Shown: in pieces, positions 13,254-14,566 of the stretch
How positions within the stretch are numbered: position 1 is the stretch's first letter
How the letters are laid out: each line of letters opens with the position of its first letter
NCBI GenBank assembly: GCA_002392705.1
Contig: DGHP01000064.1
Location: 1-14,566, forward strand
Direction: 5' to 3'
Source: Lachnospiraceae bacterium UBA3845
GTDB taxonomy: Bacteria > Bacillota > Clostridia > Lachnospirales > Lachnospiraceae
DNA: 14,566 nucleotides
The notes under the pieces: generated by a model
Database searches by the model: none
Told to the model about the DNA's origin: nothing
The model's input: only the letters and a program-made list of their open reading frames with translations
Translations under genes and position numbers: made by a program

Positions 13254-14566
13254 CTCATAGATCCGCTCCATATCAAGACTTCCCCGCAGTCCCTCCGCCA
13301 GTTTCCGGTACTGCTCTTCCTTGTAGGCTCTGTAATCGACCGTTCCTGCATCTGACGGCCGGATCCCGCGTTTTTCACAGAGGGCTGATATGAGCGACTC
13401 CCGGGCCTCAGCCAGGTCAAACAGTCCGTGAATATAACTGCCGCCGACGTCTCCGCATACGCAGCCTCCGCTCTGGATCCTGTCCGGCTCATCCCGGCAG
13501 CTCCCGCTCATCCTGACAAGACTGCTTCCTCCCAGCCGCTCTGTCTTTCCCATATGGATCTCGTACCCCTCGAAGGCCTTTCCCCCCAGGCTATGGAAGA
13601 TGCCCTCCGCTCTATCAAAAGTTCCCTGAACCCTGCTCCTTGTTTTCTCCCCGCTGAAGACAGTCACAAGCGGAAGAAGACCGATTCCGCGCATCTTTCC
13701 GCCGCTCTCCACGCCCAGCGGATCCTCCAGGAGCTGTCCAAGCATCTGGTAGCCTCCGCACACGCCGAACACCGCGCTTCCCGCCGCATGGGCCCTGAGC
13801 AGGGCGGCCTCCATGCCGCTCTCCCGCAGCCATCTCAGGTCGCCCATGGTATTCTTGCTCCCGGGAAGGAATATAAGATCCGGAACGCCCAGCCTGGCCG
13901 CCCGGTCTACATAGCGCACGGACACGCCCTCCATATACTCAAAGGGATTGAAGTCCGTGAAATTCGAGATCCTTGGAAGGCGGATCACCGCAAGGTCAAG
14001 CTTGCCCGGTGCGTGCGGTACGGAAGGCGCAAGGCGCTCGCTCAGACTGTCCTCGTCCTCCAGATCCACGTTCAGATACGGCGTGACTCCGACAACCGGG
14101 ATCCCTGTCAGCTTTTCCAGCATCTCGACTCCGGGATCCAGGATCGTTCTGTCTCCCCGGAACTTGTTGATGATAAGGCCCTTCAGCAGCTTCCGCTCCT
14201 CTTCTTCCAGAAGCGCGGCGGTGCCGTAAAGCTGCGCGAAGACGCCCCCGCGGTCGATATCCCCCGCCAGCAGGACCGGCGCTTTCGCAAGCCTGGCCAT
14301 CCCCATATTGACAATATCATCTTTTTTCAGGTTGATCTCCGCGGGACTCCCTGCCCCTTCCAGCACGATAATGTCATATTCCTCATCGAGGGAGCGGTAG
14401 GCTTCCATAATATCGGGGATCAGTTTTTTCTTGAAGGAAAAATAGTCCCGTGCGGAATAATTGCCCAGCACTTCCCCATTCACTATCACCTGGCTCCCGG
14501 TATCGTTCGTCGGCTTGAGCAGGATGGGATTCATCCGGACTGAAGGCGCGATTCCGCAGGCCTCCG
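13230..14566 (-). CDS. cbiP: Cobyric acid synthase CbiP/CobQ (5' end outside window)
   Basis: ATP- and glutamine-dependent amidation of adenosyl-cobyrinate a,c-diamide to adenosyl-cobyric acid, in the cytoplasm. The frame stays open to the window edge and the codons before the internal ATG at 14534 read [10 protein letters not shown], which is the family sequence before MNPILLKPT; so that ATG is internal and about 70 N-terminal residues with the P-loop are missing. Visible: [28 protein letters not shown] and LIINKFRGD of the synthetase domain, then the class I glutamine amidotransferase domain with PGSKNTM, the nucleophile Cys in [11 protein letters not shown] (13758 region) and the catalytic His in YIHGLFD. 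Followed by a 141-base gap, then cbiC. Confidence 0.96.
   Translation of the reverse strand, partial: EACGIAPSVRMNPILLKPTNDTGSQVIVNGEVLGNYSARDYFSFKKKLIPDIMEAYRSLDEEYDIIVLEGAGSPAEINLKKDDIVNMGMARLAKAPVLLAGDIDRGGVFAQLYGTAALLEEEERKLLKGLIINKFRGDRTILDPGVEMLEKLTGIPVVGVTPYLNVDLEDEDSLSERLAPSVPHAPGKLDLAVIRLPRISNFTDFNPFEYMEGVSVRYVDRAARLGVPDLIFLPGSKNTMGDLRWLRESGMEAALLRAHAAGSAVFGVCGGYQMLGQLLEDPLGVESGGKMRGIGLLPLVTVFSGEKTRSRVQGTFDRAEGIFHSLGGKAFEGYEIHMGKTERLGGSSLVRMSGSCRDEPDRIQSGGCVCGDVGGSYIHGLFDLAEARESLISALCEKRGIRPSDAGTVDYRAYKEEQYRKLAEGLRGSLDMERIYEILWTGIG

Noticed and set aside
13428..14543. Long plus-strand open frame (371 codons) opposite cbiP
   Set aside because: It is antisense to a clear CbiP with all motifs; no family features and a composition typical of a shadow frame.

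Overview
The window reads as a piece of chromosome from an anaerobic, fairly GC-rich Gram-positive of the Clostridia, most likely Lachnospiraceae. This is judged from the type of cobalamin genes present (anaerobic cbi set), the relatedness of the ABC substrate-binding protein and the papain-like/lectin-like protease to Lachnospiraceae families as I remember them, and strong GGAGG-type ribosome binding sites. No search could be run. All confident genes lie on the minus strand, so transcription runs from high to low coordinates.

From the right edge (14566) leftward: the end of a cobalamin biosynthesis cluster, with cbiP (cobyric acid synthase, 5' end cut off by the window) and cbiC (cobalt-precorrin-8 methylmutase). 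Two exported cell-wall enzymes follow: an L,D-transpeptidase and a VanX-like D-Ala-D-Ala dipeptidase with an N-terminal SH3-like segment. Next come a probable promoter, a well-conserved cobalamin riboswitch (10447-10610) and an intrinsic terminator (10329-10356). These control a five-gene operon: an exported CbiK-type cobaltochelatase, an exported protein with two NEAT-like beta-domains, an ABC substrate-binding protein carrying tandem repeats, a FecCD/BtuC permease, and an ABC ATPase with an extra C-terminal domain. The first three genes are joined by 4-base ATGA overlaps.

A 419-base AT-rich gap (3916-4334) follows. It holds several inverted repeats, a pair of TTAACA direct repeats and a plus-strand promoter-terminator pair that could make a roughly 100-nt RNA. 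The left part is a second minus-strand operon: a THUMP-domain 23S rRNA methyltransferase (RlmL type), an exported papain-like cysteine protease with a lectin-like C-terminal domain, an RdgB/HAM1 house-cleaning pyrophosphatase with an unusual low-complexity insertion, and a YfcE-type metallophosphoesterase. The last three genes are again joined by ATGA overlaps.

The most interesting unit is the riboswitch-controlled operon. A cobaltochelatase with a signal peptide, next to a secreted NEAT-like protein and a BtuFCD-type transporter, suggests tetrapyrrole or corrinoid capture, and perhaps metal insertion, outside the membrane. The cbi genes next door supply the intracellular pathway.
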